The notes: generated by a model from the sequence alone, not told the origin. 64,000 bases of DNA from Brenneria alni (GCF_003666245.1 NZ_MJLZ01000013.1:1-64000), one strand, 5' to 3'. Positions 1-12,411 are shown, counted from the first letter of the stretch. Translations and numbers: made by a program.

Positions 1-354
<354 letters not shown>

Positions 355-373
355 TCAATGTGTTAAACCCGGA

Positions 374-2482
374 TTATTTACCACGGGCTTCAATAACGGC
401 CTGAGCGACGTTGTTCGGCGCTTCGCTGTACTTCAGGAACTCCATAGAGTAAGAAGCACGGCCCTGGGTCTGCGAACGCAGATCGGTAGCATAACCAAAC
501 ATTTCAGACAACGGTACCTGAGCACGAACAGTCTTACCAGTTGCAATATCTTCCATGCCTTCGATTATACCACGACGGCGGTTAAGGTCACCGATGACGT
601 CGCCCATGTAATCTTCAGGCGTTTCAACTTCAACCTTCATGATTGGCTCAAGCAGAACTGGTTTCGCTTTATTGAACGCTGATTTAAACGCCAAAGACGC
701 AGCCAGTTTAAACGCCAGTTCAGAGGAGTCGACATCGTGGTAAGAACCGAAATGCAGTCGAACTTTGATATCAACAACCGGATAACCAGCCAAAGGACCA
801 GATTTAAGCTGTTCCTGAATACCTTTATCAACGGCAGGGATGAATTCTTTAGGAATAGAACCACCCACGATATCGTTGACAAATTCGTAACCGACGCCAC
901 CTGGCTCCAGCGGAGACATGTCGATAACGACATGACCATACTGACCGCGACCACCAGACTGTTTGGCGTGTTTACCTTCAACATCCGTTGCAGTTTCACG
1001 GATAGTTTCACGGTAAGCAACCTGCGGTTTACCGACGTTCGCTTCTACGTTGAACTCCCGACGCATACGGTCAACCAGGATTTCCAGATGAAGTTCACCC
1101 ATACCTGCGATGATCGTTTGGCCAGACTCCTCGTCAGTCCATACGCGGAAAGACGGATCTTCTTTCGCCAGACGCCCCAGAGCCAGACCCATTTTTTCCT
1201 GGTCAGCTTTGGTTTTCGGTTCAACCGCAACAGAGATAACCGGTTCCGGAAATTCCATACGTTCCAGGATGATCACATTGTTTGGATCACAAAGGGTGTC
1301 TCCGGTGGTGACGTCTTTCAGGCCGATTGCCGCAGCAATGTCACCTGCACGAACTTCTTTGATCTCTTCACGTTTGTTGGCATGCATCTGAACGATACGA
1401 CCAAAACGCTCACGCTGAGTTTTCACTGAGTTCAGTACGGTATCACCGGAGTTAACTACGCCAGAGTACACACGAAAGAACGTCAGGTTACCCACAAACG
1501 GGTCGGTAGCAATTTTGAACGCCAGAGCTGCAAACGGTTCTTTGTCGTCAGAATGACGTTCAGCCGGCGTATCTTTACCGTCGTCCAAAATACCGTTGAT
1601 TGCAGGTACGTCGGTCGGCGCCGGCAGATACTCGACAACGGCATCCAGCATTGCCTGTACGCCTTTGTTCTTAAACGCAGAACCACAGGTAACCAGGATG
1701 ATTTCATTGTTCAGAACGCGTTGACGCAGTGCTTTCTTAATTTCTTCTTCGGTCAGTTCTTCACCGCCCAGGTATTTGTCCATCAGCTCTTCAGATGCTT
1801 CAGCTGCAGACTCAACCAGATTCTGGTGCCATTCCTGGGCCAGATCCTGCATATCAGCCGGAATCTCTTCATAAGTGAAGGTAACGCCCTGATCGGCTTC
1901 ATTCCAGTTGATCGCTTTCATTTTCACCAGGTCGACAACACCAGTGAAGCTGTCTTCTGCACCGATCGCCAACTGAATGGGAACCGGGTTTGCCGCCAGA
2001 CGCGTTTTGATCTGGCTGACAACACGCAGGAAGTTCGCGCCCATACGGTCCATTTTGTTAACGAACGCAATACGCGGAACTTTATATTTGTTAGCCTGAC
2101 GCCATACAGTTTCAGACTGCGGCTGAACACCACCAACTGCACAGTAAACCATTACTGCACCGTCAAGAACACGCATGGAACGTTCCACTTCAATAGTGAA
2201 GTCAACGTGTCCGGGGGTGTCGATGATGTTTACGCGGTGTGGCTCAAACTGTTTAGCCATACCAGACCAGAAAGCCGTAGTCGCAGCAGAGGTGATAGTG
2301 ATACCACGCTCCTGCTCCTGCTCCATCCAGTCCATAGTTGCCGCGCCGTCATGAACTTCACCGATTTTGTGGTTTACACCGGTATAGAACAAAATACGTT
2401 CAGTTGTGGTGGTTTTACCGGCGTCGATATGTGCACTAATACCGATGTTACGATAACGTGCAATGGGTGTTGTACGAGCCAT
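374..2482 (-). CDS. fusA: Elongation factor G
   Basis: EF-G is the translocation GTPase of the ribosome and also helps recycle ribosomes with RRF. The 702-residue product is the usual length (704 in E. coli). Visible motifs are the P-loop [15 protein letters not shown] near residue 18, [10 protein letters not shown] of switch I, DTPGHVDF of G3, and [10 protein letters not shown] of G4. Domains II to V follow, ending with the C-terminal [14 protein letters not shown] region. It lies between rpsG (95 bases upstream) and tuf in the str operon and is expected to be transcribed mainly from the rpsL promoter. A long open frame on the opposite strand (1553-2590) is a codon-bias shadow. Confidence 0.99.
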   Translation of the reverse strand: MARTTPIARYRNIGISAHIDAGKTTTTERILFYTGVNHKIGEVHDGAATMDWMEQEQERGITITSAATTAFWSGMAKQFEPHRVNIIDTPGHVDFTIEVERSMRVLDGAVMVYCAVGGVQPQSETVWRQANKYKVPRIAFVNKMDRMGANFLRVVSQIKTRLAANPVPIQLAIGAEDSFTGVVDLVKMKAINWNEADQGVTFTYEEIPADMQDLAQEWHQNLVESAAEASEELMDKYLGGEELTEEEIKKALRQRVLNNEIILVTCGSAFKNKGVQAMLDAVVEYLPAPTDVPAINGILDDGKDTPAERHSDDKEPFAALAFKIATDPFVGNLTFFRVYSGVVNSGDTVLNSVKTQRERFGRIVQMHANKREEIKEVRAGDIAAAIGLKDVTTGDTLCDPNNVIILERMEFPEPVISVAVEPKTKADQEKMGLALGRLAKEDPSFRVWTDEESGQTIIAGMGELHLEILVDRMRREFNVEANVGKPQVAYRETIRETATDVEGKHAKQSGGRGQYGHVVIDMSPLEPGGVGYEFVNDIVGGSIPKEFIPAVDKGIQEQLKSGPLAGYPVVDIKVRLHFGSYHDVDSSELAFKLAASLAFKSAFNKAKPVLLEPIMKVEVETPEDYMGDVIGDLNRRRGIIEGMEDIATGKTVRAQVPLSEMFGYATDLRSQTQGRASYSMEFLKYSEAPNNVAQAVIEARGK

Positions 2483-2577
2483 TTGTTTCCTCTATATCCT
2501 AGGGCGTTCAATTTAGTTAATCCAAGCGGGCTGGTTTTTGACGCGCCCGCCTGGTTAGCAAAACTACAGCGAAGGGA

Positions 2578-3629
<1,052 letters not shown>

Positions 3630-3650
3630 GAAATATACAAAAATTCAGCG

Positions 3651-3938
3651 TTACCAAGCCAGCTGTTGCGGGTGTTGAACTGTCAGTTGAACAAACTGAT
3701 TATAGTCAATTAATAAAAAATTGTTTGAAATTTGTGCAGTCACGCCCCTGGCGTCTGCATCATTTTGCAACACATATAAAGGGATGGATGTATTAAGGAA
3801 GTGGTTTACCATCTTGGTATCCGCCAACGCGGCGATAACACCGTCCTGCAATAGCACCAATGCGTCCTCTGGCCCCAGACAACGTAAAAGCGCATCAATA
3901 TCACACTGGTAAGGAGAATGGGAAAGAGTATGTAACAT
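3651..3938 (-). CDS. tusB: Sulfurtransferase complex subunit TusB
   Basis: TusB is the small DsrH-like subunit of the TusBCD heterohexamer, which passes persulfide sulfur from TusA to TusE for 2-thiouridine formation at U34 of Glu, Gln and Lys tRNAs. Starting at ATG 3936-3938 (LHTLSHSPYQCD) the product has 95 residues, the same as E. coli, and ends LTVQHPQQLAW like the family. An upstream TTG at 3944 would add two residues only. It is the third gene of the tusDCB set and ends 131 bases before rpsL. Confidence 0.95.
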   Translation of the reverse strand: MLHTLSHSPYQCDIDALLRCLGPEDALVLLQDGVIAALADTKMVNHFLNTSIPLYVLQNDADARGVTAQISNNFLLIDYNQFVQLTVQHPQQLAW

Positions 3939-3955
3939 AAACAAAACGCCTGCCG

Positions 3956-4315
3956 CTAAAATGAGAATATTGAATGGTAATCCGCCAGCCTGCTTCGTAA
4001 TGCTTCGGGGGCCAGAAGCTCAACATCCAGAACCCAGTCTGTCTCAAAGTCGATACCACGTTGCTGAAGGGATGTTTCACATACATAACAATGTTCAATG
4101 TCATACAGCGGCAGTACGCCAAAGGTCACAATATAGTTGCGCATCAGAATCTTTTCCGGCTGCTGCCCCGGCAATAATTGTAATACGCCATCACCGATAA
4201 AGAACACGCCAATCTCGTCGGTCAGCGCGGACATGGCGAGTAGCGCATCCAATCCTTCCCGACCGGACGCGCTACCGTGAGGCGAATGCGTAAAAACAAA
4301 AGCGATACGCTTCAT
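3956..4315 (-). CDS. tusC: Sulfurtransferase complex subunit TusC
   Basis: TusC is the DsrF-like structural subunit of the TusBCD sulfur relay. The 119-residue product starts [26 protein letters not shown], the characteristic DsrE/F fold opening, and matches E. coli TusC in length. It lies 20 bases after tusD and 17 bases before tusB on the same strand, so the three are co-transcribed. Confidence 0.96.
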   Translation of the reverse strand: MKRIAFVFTHSPHGSASGREGLDALLAMSALTDEIGVFFIGDGVLQLLPGQQPEKILMRNYIVTFGVLPLYDIEHCYVCETSLQQRGIDFETDWVLDVELLAPEALRSRLADYHSIFSF

Positions 4316-4335
4316 AACGTTGCCTTAAAGAAGAG

Positions 4336-4725
4336 TTAAAACTGTATGACCCGATCGCAAGTCAGAACGGACTGAGCCAGTTCGCCAAGACCGCTCAGGG
4401 TAAAGCCATCCTGTAAATTCGCCGCCCCCAGCTTTAGCTGTTCAGCTTGTTGCCGATCGGTAACGCCGCGCCGCAAAGCCGCAGCAATGCAGACATTCAG
4501 CGCCACACGATGCTCTTGCCCCAGGCGCTGCCAGGCTCGTACCAGGTCAAACTCATCATTCGCCGGCGCGGTCAGCTGATTGGCATTCAGCACGCCCTCA
4601 CGATAAAAGAAAACGCTTTCCAACTGGTGACCTTCAGCCAATAAGGCCTTAGCGAACTGCAACGCGCTAGTCGCTTGCTGCGTTCCATAAGCGGGGCCGG
4701 TGACCAGCAGGCAATAATTCAACAT
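4336..4725 (-). CDS. tusD: Sulfurtransferase complex subunit TusD
   Basis: TusD is the DsrE-like active subunit of TusBCD that carries the persulfide. The 129-residue product contains [10 protein letters not shown] at the start, FFYREGV near residue 40 and Cys79 in ALNVCIA, the position of the catalytic cysteine of E. coli TusD (Cys78). The end ...LTCDRVIQF is also conserved. Its start overlaps the yheO stop by 7 bases, so translation is likely coupled. Confidence 0.97.
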   Translation of the reverse strand: MLNYCLLVTGPAYGTQQATSALQFAKALLAEGHQLESVFFYREGVLNANQLTAPANDEFDLVRAWQRLGQEHRVALNVCIAAALRRGVTDRQQAEQLKLGAANLQDGFTLSGLGELAQSVLTCDRVIQF

Positions 4726-5447
4726 CCGCGCTCGTGTCCGCTGAAATCACCGCTTTTAAACTGGCGGATATAGAGATACACGGTATGTTTGGAGATATTA
4801 AGGCGCTCGGCAACCTGATTAATCGCATCTTTAATATCAAAGATACCTTTCTCATACAGACTCAAAACAATCTGTCGGTTTTTCGCATTGTTAGATACAT
4901 TGCGGTCTGCATTAACTTCTTCAATTGAGAACTCCAGCGTTTGTGCCACGAGATCGTCAACTGATGAAGCAAAATTCACTGATGAGGCAACTTCATGCGT
5001 TTCAGGTGGAATAAACGTCTGAACAATCTGAGAAAAAGGCACATCCAGATTCATGTTGATACATAGCAACCCAATCACGCGCTGATCGCGGTTACGAATT
5101 GCAATGGTGACAGACTTCATCAATACGCCGCTTTTAGCACGGGTGAAATAGGCCTTCGACACACTACTGTCTTCTCCAGCCATATCATGCAGCATACGTA
5201 ATGCAAGGTCAGTGATTGGCGAACCTATTTTCCTACCGGTATGTTCACCATTCGCTATACGCACGGCAGAACATTTAAGATCCTCAAGGGAATGCAGCAC
5301 GATCTCACAGTGCTCACCGATCAACATGGCCAAACCATCGACCACCGCTTCATACGATTTCAGGATCTCATAATCCGTCTGGCAAAACGGACGTTCATCC
5401 AGCAAATCAAGGTCATAAGATTCGCCAGATACAAGCGAATTAGACAT
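4719..5447 (-). CDS. yheO: YheO-like PAS/HTH transcriptional regulator
   Basis: A probable DNA-binding regulator of the YheO family (YheO PAS-like domain about residues 30-140, C-terminal helix-turn-helix about 185-235 with [15 protein letters not shown]). The 242-residue product from ATG 5445-5447 ([20 protein letters not shown]) matches E. coli YheO closely. A GGAG lies six bases upstream. In-frame TTG and ATG codons up to 5465 would add at most six residues. The ligand and targets of YheO itself are not known to me; the related DauR controls D-arginine catabolism. Overlap with tusD suggests one yheO-tusDCB transcript. Confidence 0.93.
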   Translation of the reverse strand: MSNSLVSGESYDLDLLDERPFCQTDYEILKSYEAVVDGLAMLIGEHCEIVLHSLEDLKCSAVRIANGEHTGRKIGSPITDLALRMLHDMAGEDSSVSKAYFTRAKSGVLMKSVTIAIRNRDQRVIGLLCINMNLDVPFSQIVQTFIPPETHEVASSVNFASSVDDLVAQTLEFSIEEVNADRNVSNNAKNRQIVLSLYEKGIFDIKDAINQVAERLNISKHTVYLYIRQFKSGDFSGHERGC

Positions 5448-5582
5448 GGCAGACTCCATCCTCAACGTGATCTATTCATTGTATTGACAGGAGACACAGT
5501 CTAGCAAATGTCCACTCGCTCGTCCCTGAAATTAACGGTTTCGTTTCTGAACGGTGAACTCACTCATCTTTATTGGATAGGA

Positions 5583-5613
5583 CAAAAAACCGCAGGCACA
5601 TGGCCTGCGGTTA
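5583..5613 (-). terminator. Rho-independent terminator of fkpA
   Basis: On the minus strand the ten-base stem AACCGCAGGC / GCCTGCGGTT (5588-5597 with 5603-5612, five-base loop) is followed by a run of six T. It lies 30 bases after the fkpA stop. Confidence 0.88.
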
Positions 5614-5642
5614 ATACATCATCATGATCTTAATTTGATGAA

Positions 5643-6449
5643 TTACTTTGCGCTTTTCTCAGCGGCTGGTTTTTCTGCTTTCGCATCGTCCGCGGCTTTC
5701 ACCTCGGCTTCAGATTTGATATCCAGCAGTTCAACATCAAAGACGAGCGTAGAGTTTGCGGGAATACCCGGCACACCAGTTTCACCGTAAGCAAGGGCTG
5801 GGGGAATTACCAGTTTAATCTTGCCGCCCTTCTTCACGTGTTTTAGCCCTTCGGTCCAGCCAGGGATGACACCGTCAAGACGGAAAGATAGCGGCTCGCC
5901 GCGCTTATAGGAGTTATCAAACTCGTTGCCATCAACCAGCGTGCCCTTGTAGTTAACGACAACCGTATCGCTATCTTTCGGCGCATTACCGCTGCCATCT
6001 TTCTCAACCTGATAAAGCAGACCGGATTCGGTTTTCTTCACGCCTTTTTCTTTAGCGAAAGTATCACGATATTTCGTGCCTTTATCGGCGTTATCTTTGG
6101 CGTCCTGCTTCATCTTGGTTTCAGCTGCGGCTTTTACCCGGCTTTCAAAGCCTTGCAGGGTCTTTTCAATCTCTTCGTCACTCAGTTTGCTCTTATCGGC
6201 AAACGCATCCTGAACACCGGCAATCAGTTGATCTTTATCCAGCTTGATGCCCAGCTTTTCCTGCTCTTTAAGGGAGTTATCCATGTAACGGCCCAGAGAT
6301 GCGCCTAACGCATAAGCTGCGGCTTGTTCATCATTCTTGAATTTGGCGGCTGTAGCAGCATCCGACGCTTCCGCCGCCAGAGCCTGACCGACGTTCAGAG
6401 TCAGAGCCATTGTCGTTGCTAACAGCGTTACTTTAAACAGTGATTTCAT
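5643..6449 (-). CDS. fkpA: Periplasmic FKBP-type peptidyl-prolyl isomerase and chaperone FkpA
   Basis: FkpA catalyses proline isomerisation and acts as a chaperone for outer-membrane and periplasmic proteins. I start it at ATG 6447-6449, preceded by GGAG at good spacing. This gives 268 residues (270 in E. coli) and a clear signal peptide with cleavage after GQALA near residue 25. Residues about 30-130 form the helical dimerisation domain and about 140-245 the FKBP domain (VVVNYKGTLVDGNEFDNS, VIPGWTEGL, IPPALAYGE). An unusual Lys/Ala/Glu-rich tail follows. The upstream extension of the frame to 6677 is non-coding. Transcribed divergently from slyX. E. coli fkpA belongs to the sigma-E regulon, but I did not identify that promoter here. 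Confidence 0.97.
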   Translation of the reverse strand: MKSLFKVTLLATTMALTLNVGQALAAEASDAATAAKFKNDEQAAAYALGASLGRYMDNSLKEQEKLGIKLDKDQLIAGVQDAFADKSKLSDEEIEKTLQGFESRVKAAAETKMKQDAKDNADKGTKYRDTFAKEKGVKKTESGLLYQVEKDGSGNAPKDSDTVVVNYKGTLVDGNEFDNSYKRGEPLSFRLDGVIPGWTEGLKHVKKGGKIKLVIPPALAYGETGVPGIPANSTLVFDVELLDIKSEAEVKAADDAKAEKPAAEKSAK

Positions 6450-6670
6450 CCATTTCTCCAGCATCTGGAGCAACACGCTCCAGCCATAATTAAAAATAAA
6501 TTCGCGACTACTATAACCGTGCGCGCAAAGACAACACAACGACACGCACGACAAACTTTTGACAAAAAAATCGCCAGATAGCCTATTGCGCTCTATTCCG
6601 ACCGTTTTTACTACCAGAAGTTTCCGCTTTCTGACAAACTCACAGGGAATAGGAAGTAAGAGGAAAACCG

Positions 6671-6889
6671 ATGACACCGTCTTTACTTGAAGAACGGCTC
6701 GAACAATTAGAAAGCCGTCAGGCTTTTCAAGAATTGGCGATAGAAGAGCTGAACCAGACGATTATCCAACATGAGCGGGAAATTAGCCGAATGCGCGAGC
6801 AAATGCGCCTGCTGACGGAGAGGTTACGCACCCAGCAAACCTCGTTAGTCGCCCCACAGTCTGAAGAAACACCACCGCCGCACTATTGA
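6671..6889 (+). CDS. slyX: SlyX protein
   Basis: A 72-residue acidic coiled-coil protein of unknown function; K-12 also has slyX beside slyD and fkpA. The sequence is one long heptad pattern ([20 protein letters not shown] then [18 protein letters not shown]) with the family's C-terminal PPPHY. It starts at ATG 6671 after GAGGAAAACCG. It has its own promoter region shared divergently with fkpA. Confidence 0.93.
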   Translation: MTPSLLEERLEQLESRQAFQELAIEELNQTIIQHEREISRMREQMRLLTERLRTQQTSLVAPQSEETPPPHY

Positions 6890-7053
6890 TGCGGGTATAA
6901 CAACCGTCGGAATGCTTTTTAACGGCGCAGACGGCAGCCTGAAGGATAGTGAGCAGACGAACCGCCAAAAACATCAGGGTAGAGCCGCAGCTCTGCCCTG
7001 AAGTGATGTGCCGGGTAAACCAACAGACAATTTACCCGCAAAACGCAAACGAA

Positions 7054-7626
7054 TTAGTGGCAGCCGCATCCGCCGTGCCCACCGCAACCGCCTTTGCCGT
7101 GCTGGTGATCGTGGTCATGACCGTGACCTCCGCAGCAGCCATCACCGTGTTCATGATCGTGTTCGCCATGAACGTGACCGTGAGCCAGTTCTTCTTCAGT
7201 TGCTTCACGGATCGCGATAACCTCAACATTAAAGCTCAGGTTCTGGCCAGCCAGCATGTGGTTGCCATCAACCACGACGTGGTCGTCTTCCACTTCGGTA
7301 ATTTCAACCGGCACCGGCCCCTGGTCAGTTTCAGCCAGGAAACGCATACCGACCTGAAGCTCGTCCACGCCCATAAAGACATCTTTAGGCACACGTTGAA
7401 CCAGGTTTTCATCATAATTGCCATAAGCATCGTTTGACGCGACATTGACATCAAAACGGTCACCGACGGCACGGCCTTCCAAAGCATTTTCCAGACCGGA
7501 AATCAGTGAGCCGTGACCATGCAGATAGTCCAGCGGCGCACTCACCGGAGACTCATCAACCAATACACCGTCTTCTGTACGCACCTGATAGGCCAGACTG
7601 ACCACCAGATCTTTTGCTACTTTCAT
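7054..7626 (-). CDS. slyD: FKBP-type peptidyl-prolyl isomerase and nickel metallochaperone SlyD
   Basis: SlyD is a cytoplasmic prolyl isomerase and chaperone that also delivers nickel to hydrogenase. Residues 1-70 form the FKBP lobe (VVSLAYQVRTEDG, GHGSLISGLE), with the insert-in-flap chaperone domain at about 75-120. The C-terminal about 45 residues are very rich in His, Cys, Gly and Asp (HVHGEHDHEHGDGCCGGHGH), the metal-binding tail. Length 190 against 196 in E. coli. Start at ATG 7624-7626 behind AGGAGATATC. Confidence 0.98.
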   Translation of the reverse strand: MKVAKDLVVSLAYQVRTEDGVLVDESPVSAPLDYLHGHGSLISGLENALEGRAVGDRFDVNVASNDAYGNYDENLVQRVPKDVFMGVDELQVGMRFLAETDQGPVPVEITEVEDDHVVVDGNHMLAGQNLSFNVEVIAIREATEEELAHGHVHGEHDHEHGDGCCGGHGHDHDHQHGKGGCGGHGGCGCH

Positions 7627-7775
7627 GATATCTCCTACGGTTGGAAACCAAATTGGCGCAAATTGTAGCTGAAAAAAATCCCCATGTACCTTCTGGAATT
7701 AAAAATCGTCGGGAACATTTTGCTTTTTAACGTCACGCAGTAACGGCCCGAAGGACGACAGGCAGGATAACCCTC

Positions 7776-7970
7776 TTACTCAGGATGAAAGATACCGATA
7801 ATTTCATCCGCCGAACGCCCCGCCACTGTGGCGGGTTCATCCGTTCGGCTTTGTTGGTAGCCGCACTTTACGCAGACAACGATTTCCATCTGCTCTTCTC
7901 GTCCGACCGCCAGCGTATCCTGCTGTTGGCATTTAGGGCATACCGCCCCGGCAATAAAGCGTTTACGCAT
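7776..7970 (-). CDS. yheV: YheV family small zinc-ribbon protein
   Basis: A 64-residue protein of unknown function with two CxxC knuckles (CPKCQQQD and CVKCGYQQ), so a small zinc ribbon, ending IIGIFHPE like E. coli YheV (66 residues). I chose ATG 7968-7970 because RKRFIAGAVC is the family start and AGGA lies five bases upstream. A longer start at 8012 would overlap the end of kefB. It lies 28 bases after kefB on the same strand, as in K-12. Confidence 0.9.
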   Translation of the reverse strand: MRKRFIAGAVCPKCQQQDTLAVGREEQMEIVVCVKCGYQQSRTDEPATVAGRSADEIIGIFHPE

Positions 7971-7998
7971 AGTGTCCTGACCTGATTCAACTTCAACA

Positions 7999-9810
7999 TT
8001 ATTCAAACTCATCCCAGTCGCCCGGTCGGCGCCGCTCATGCTGCATCTCCCGTTGAAAAATATCCTCCAACTCGCGCCGGGCCTCTTTCACCCGGGATAT
8101 CTGCGCCACATCGCTCTGTAACTGCGGCATCAGCTCCCGCAGCATCCTCATGTCCAGACGGCGAAAGTGTTGTTGAGCACGAAAGGCCTGATGGGGATGC
8201 ATCCCCAATGACATCAGCGCCTTACGGCCCAACTCCAGTGCGCTGGAGAAGGTTTCGCGGGAAAAATTCCTGACGCCTGCCTGCAAAAGTTCATGGGCTT
8301 CCACACGCCCGCGGGCCCGGGCCAGAATTTCCAAATGCGGAAAATGCTGCTGACATAGATGCACAACCGCCATCGTATCTTCCGGAGCATTACAGGTAAT
8401 CACTATCGACTGAGCCTTTTCCGCCCCCGCCGAACGCAGTAGTTCAAGCTCCGTTGCATCACCATAGTATACTTTATAACCATAAGTTCGCATCAGGCTG
8501 ACAGCGCTGATATCACGTTCCAGTACCGTAATCCGCATCTTATTTGCCATCAGCAGGCGGCCAATCACCTGCCCGAAACGTCCAAATCCCACCACAATGA
8601 CCTGCGGTTCATCATCGGCAACATAGGGCTTTTCGTCAGGAACCTCCTGCATGTTGTAGCGGCGAGCCAGAATACGGTCGATAAGCTGCATTAACAGAGG
8701 TGTCGTCATCATCGAGAGCGTGACCGCAACCAACAGCAACGGCAGTTGGTCACCCTGCAAGACGTTGTAGGCTGAAGCGGCTGAAAACAGGACAAACGCA
8801 AATTCCCCTCCCTGGCTCAATACGCCCGCAAACTGCAAACGTTCCGACCGACGCATTCTGTTAATACGCGCCAGAACGTAAAGCACGGTTCCTTTTACGG
8901 CGACCAGCACCAGTACCGCAATCAGCACTTTCACAATATGGGTATAGAGAATGCCCAGATTGAGCGCCATACCGACGGAAATGAAGAACAATCCCAGCAA
9001 TAGCCCTTTAAACGGCTCAATGGCAATTTCCAACTCATGGCGATATTCGCTCTCAGCCAGCAGCACACCGGCAATAAACGTCCCCAACGCCATCGAAAAA
9101 CCCAACGCTTCCATAAAGAGCGCCGATCCAAGCACCAGCAGTAGCGCCGCTGCAGTAAATACTTCACGCACCCCGGAGGCGGCGATAAAACGGAACAACG
9201 GACGCACCAGATAACGGCCACCAATCAGCATACCGGCAAATGCCGCGACCTTGAGCGCCACGTGGTTCCAGTCGTCGATCTCGCCCTGTACGCCAGCCAG
9301 AATGGGGATTAGGGCAAGCGCCGGTATCACCGCCAGATCCTGAAACAGCAGGACGGAAAAACCCAACTGCCCGGATTCACTGCGATTCATCCCTTTTTCA
9401 CGCATCAGTTGCAACGCCATCGCCGTCGATGACATTGCCAACCCCACCCCGCCAATCAGCGCTGACTGCCAGGAGAAATCGGTCAGATAAAGCGCGCCTC
9501 CCAATATCAGCGTACTCAGCCCGACCTGTGCGGCGCCGACGCCAAAAATGGAGCGTCGCAGCGTCCACAATTTTTTCGGATTCAGTTCCAGCCCGATGAT
9601 AAACATCAGAAAAACAACGCCAAGCTCAGAAAAGTGCAGAATCGCGTCGACATCCCGAATAAACCCCAACCCCCAGGGGCCAATGGCGATCCCCGCGATC
9701 AGATACCCCAGCACGGCGCCAATACCTAATCGTGCGGCAATCGGCACGGCGACCACCGCCACAAACAAAAACAGCACGCCGGCGGTAAGTAGCGCGGAAC
9801 TTTCCATCAT
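7999..9810 (-). CDS. kefB: Glutathione-regulated potassium/proton antiporter KefB
   Basis: An inner-membrane CPA2 antiporter that releases K+ and acidifies the cell when glutathione adducts of electrophiles appear, protecting against methylglyoxal and similar poisons. The 603-residue product has about 12 membrane helices in residues 1-385 ([39 protein letters not shown]) and a RCK/TrkA-N domain from about 400 ([19 protein letters not shown]) with the glutathione site. Two ATG codons (9808-9810 and 9805-9807) stand in tandem; the second gives the E. coli-like start. It overlaps the kefG stop by one base, so the two are translationally coupled. Confidence 0.98.
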   Translation of the reverse strand: MMESSALLTAGVLFLFVAVVAVPIAARLGIGAVLGYLIAGIAIGPWGLGFIRDVDAILHFSELGVVFLMFIIGLELNPKKLWTLRRSIFGVGAAQVGLSTLILGGALYLTDFSWQSALIGGVGLAMSSTAMALQLMREKGMNRSESGQLGFSVLLFQDLAVIPALALIPILAGVQGEIDDWNHVALKVAAFAGMLIGGRYLVRPLFRFIAASGVREVFTAAALLLVLGSALFMEALGFSMALGTFIAGVLLAESEYRHELEIAIEPFKGLLLGLFFISVGMALNLGILYTHIVKVLIAVLVLVAVKGTVLYVLARINRMRRSERLQFAGVLSQGGEFAFVLFSAASAYNVLQGDQLPLLLVAVTLSMMTTPLLMQLIDRILARRYNMQEVPDEKPYVADDEPQVIVVGFGRFGQVIGRLLMANKMRITVLERDISAVSLMRTYGYKVYYGDATELELLRSAGAEKAQSIVITCNAPEDTMAVVHLCQQHFPHLEILARARGRVEAHELLQAGVRNFSRETFSSALELGRKALMSLGMHPHQAFRAQQHFRRLDMRMLRELMPQLQSDVAQISRVKEARRELEDIFQREMQHERRRPGDWDEFE

Positions 9811-10361
9811 CAGCGCTCCTCATGAGCAAAAGGGGAAGCCAGCCACTGGGCATAGGTCAGCCCATAGCTGGACAATACGTCAGGCGGCAGTCGGCGCGCC
9901 CAGTAAACAATCATCGGTTTAATCCAGTGCATACGACACAACGACGCGGTCATTTCGAACGGACGCAGGAAATCCTCCATCGGATAATGACTTTTACCAC
10001 CGGCTCGATAGGCTTCTTCCGGTTCACCGGTAGTAATCACCGAACGCCAATACTTTCCCGCCAGCGCATTGCCGCCAACCCCATTGGCGAAACCACGCGA
10101 TAACACCCGGTCGAGCCACTCTTTCAATAAAGCCGGACAACTATAGGTATAGAACGGATGCTGAAATACAATCACCTGATGCTCGCGCAACAGTTGTTGC
10201 TCATGGTAAATATCAATGAAGAAATCAGGATAGTGCGCGTAAAGATCGTGCACGGTGACATGCTCTAACTGTTGTGCCGGTTGCAGTAAAACCCGGTTCG
10301 CCACCGAGTCCTGTGATTCCGGATGGGCATACAGCAGCAAAATCTTGGGTGGCTGCGACAT
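9810..10361 (-). CDS. kefG: KefG, NAD(P)H-oxidoreductase-like ancillary subunit of KefB
   Basis: KefG is a flavodoxin-fold quinone-reductase relative that binds KefB and is needed for its full activity. From ATG 10359-10361 ([18 protein letters not shown]), with GGAGGGGAG in front, it has 183 residues (184 in E. coli). The frame upstream to 10385 lacks homology. Conserved parts are [21 protein letters not shown] near residue 75 and [12 protein letters not shown] near residue 108. First gene of the kefG-kefB-yheV unit, divergent from yheS. Confidence 0.96.
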   Translation of the reverse strand: MSQPPKILLLYAHPESQDSVANRVLLQPAQQLEHVTVHDLYAHYPDFFIDIYHEQQLLREHQVIVFQHPFYTYSCPALLKEWLDRVLSRGFANGVGGNALAGKYWRSVITTGEPEEAYRAGGKSHYPMEDFLRPFEMTASLCRMHWIKPMIVYWARRLPPDVLSSYGLTYAQWLASPFAHEER

Positions 10362-10489
10362 CACTCCCCTCCAAAGCGTCGTCATGGTTGTCGTTTTCCG
10401 TTACCATGCAGCGCGAAGACTACAAAACAGGACACGACTGTCCTGATATCATGTCCATAATTTAACATACTCTGAACATACGGCGCTTT

Positions 10490-12403
10490 ATGATTGTTTT
10501 CTCCTCGCTGCAAATTCGACGTGGTGTACATGTTCTGCTGGATAACGCAACGGCGACCATTAACCCCGGCCAGAAAGTTGGGTTAGTGGGTAAGAACGGC
10601 TGTGGTAAATCTACCCTGTTAGCATTACTGAAAGGTGAAATCAGCGCCGACGGCGGCAGTGCGACGTTTCCTCAGGGCTGGGCGCTGGCCTGGGTTAATC
10701 AGGAGACGCCGGCGCTGGATGTCCCGGCTCTGGATTATGTTATTGACGGCGACCGCGAGTTTCGTCAGCTTGAAGCCGCGCTGCATATCGCCAACGAAAA
10801 CAACGACGGCCATGCCATCGCGACGCTGCATGGCAAGCTGGATGCCATTCAAGCCTGGACGATCCAGGCCAGAGCATCCAGCCTGCTTAATGGGCTCGGG
10901 TTCTCTCAGCAACAATTACAGCAGCCGGTCAGCGCTTTCTCCGGCGGCTGGCGTATGCGCCTCAATCTGGCTCAGGCGTTAATCTGCCGTTCCGATTTAC
11001 TGCTGCTTGACGAACCGACAAACCACCTCGATCTGGATGCGGTGATCTGGCTGGAAAAGTGGCTGAAAAACTATCCGGGAACGCTGGTGCTGATCTCGCA
11101 CGACCGTGATTTCCTCGATCCTATCGTTAATAAAATCGTACATATAGAACAACAGACGCTTAACGAATACACCGGCAACTACACCGCTTTTGAACGGCAG
11201 CGGGCCACCCGGCTGGCGCAGCAGCAGTCGTTATATGAACATCAGCAGGAACGGGTCGCCCATCTGCAACATTATATTGACCGTTTCAGGGCCAAGGCGA
11301 CGAAAGCCAAACAGGCGCAAAGCCGGATAAAAATGCTGGAACGGATGGAGATGATTGCGCCCGCCCATGTGGATAACCCCTTTCGGTTCAGCTTTCGGGC
11401 GCCGGAATCGTTGCCCAATCCTTTACTCAGAATGGAAAAAGTCAGTGCAGGCTACGGCGATACGCCGATCCTGGAGTCGATCAAGCTGAATCTGGTGCCA
11501 GGCTCACGTATCGGGCTGTTGGGCCATAACGGGGCGGGGAAATCCACGCTGATCAAGCTGTTAGCCGGTACGCTGGCGCCGATGCAGGGTGAAATCGGCC
11601 TGTCCAAAGGGGTGAAGCTGGGTTATTTCGCCCAGCATCAGTTGGAGTTTCTGCGTGCCGATGAATCGCCATTGCAACACATGGTGCGTTTGGCGGAACG
11701 GGAAACTGAACAGCAACTGCGCGATTACCTCGGCGGCTTCGGTTTTCAGGGCGACAAGGTGACGGAAATCACCGAACGGTTTTCCGGGGGTGAAAAAGCC
11801 CGGCTGGTACTGGCGCTGGTCGTCTGGCAGCGCCCGAACCTGTTACTGCTGGATGAACCCACCAACCATCTGGATCTTGATATGCGACAGGCGCTGACGG
11901 AAGCACTGATCGATTTTGAAGGAGCGCTGGTGGTGGTCTCACACGACAGGCACCTGATCCGCTCCACAACCGACGATCTCTATCTGGTACATGATCGGAA
12001 GGTTGAGCCGTTTGATGGCGATCTGGAAGATTACCAACAATGGCTGATCGACAGGCAACGTCAGGATAGCAACGCCGATGAGACGCCGAAAGAAAACACC
12101 GCCAACAGCGCGCAAGCCAGAAAAGACCAAAAGCGGCGTGAAGCCGAGCTAAGATCCCAGACGCAGCCGCTGCGTAAACAAATCACCCGGCTTGAACAGC
12201 AAATGGAAAAACTGGGCACCACGTTGGAAGCCATTGAGGCCCGGCTGGCAGACAGTGGGTTGTATGATATCAGCCGCAAAGCGGAACTCACGGAATGCTT
12301 GCAGCAGCAGACAAAGGTGAAAACGGATTTGGAAGAAACCGAAATGGCGTGGCTTGAGGCTCAGGAGCAGTTGGAACAGATGAACCAGCAATTCTCGTCT
12401 TAG
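10490..12403 (+). CDS. yheS: ABC-F family ATPase YheS
   Basis: A soluble ABC-F protein with two nucleotide-binding domains and no membrane part; the family acts on stalled ribosomes. The 637 residues equal E. coli YheS. First domain: Walker A GKNGCGKST near residue 35, signature SGGWRMRL, Walker B LLLDEPTNHLDL. A charged linker follows (about 235-300). Second domain: GHNGAGKST, SGGEKARL and LLLLDEPTNHLDLD. The tail (about 530-637) is a Gln/Glu-rich coiled coil. The exact target remains unsettled to my knowledge. In K-12 yheT and yheU follow; here an exporter gene stands in between on the opposite strand. Confidence 0.97.
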   Translation: MIVFSSLQIRRGVHVLLDNATATINPGQKVGLVGKNGCGKSTLLALLKGEISADGGSATFPQGWALAWVNQETPALDVPALDYVIDGDREFRQLEAALHIANENNDGHAIATLHGKLDAIQAWTIQARASSLLNGLGFSQQQLQQPVSAFSGGWRMRLNLAQALICRSDLLLLDEPTNHLDLDAVIWLEKWLKNYPGTLVLISHDRDFLDPIVNKIVHIEQQTLNEYTGNYTAFERQRATRLAQQQSLYEHQQERVAHLQHYIDRFRAKATKAKQAQSRIKMLERMEMIAPAHVDNPFRFSFRAPESLPNPLLRMEKVSAGYGDTPILESIKLNLVPGSRIGLLGHNGAGKSTLIKLLAGTLAPMQGEIGLSKGVKLGYFAQHQLEFLRADESPLQHMVRLAERETEQQLRDYLGGFGFQGDKVTEITERFSGGEKARLVLALVVWQRPNLLLLDEPTNHLDLDMRQALTEALIDFEGALVVVSHDRHLIRSTTDDLYLVHDRKVEPFDGDLEDYQQWLIDRQRQDSNADETPKENTANSAQARKDQKRREAELRSQTQPLRKQITRLEQQMEKLGTTLEAIEARLADSGLYDISRKAELTECLQQQTKVKTDLEETEMAWLEAQEQLEQMNQQFSS

Positions 12404-12411
12404 CATTTCTT

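Noticed and set aside
7054-7220. Overlapping open frames opposite the SlyD His/Cys-rich tail
   Set aside because: They arise from the repetitive His/Gly codons of the SlyD metal-binding tail and encode no known protein.
9804-9812. Tandem ATGATG at the kefG/kefB junction as a frameshift site
   Set aside because: kefG has a normal in-frame TGA stop and kefB a normal start; a one-base overlap explains it.
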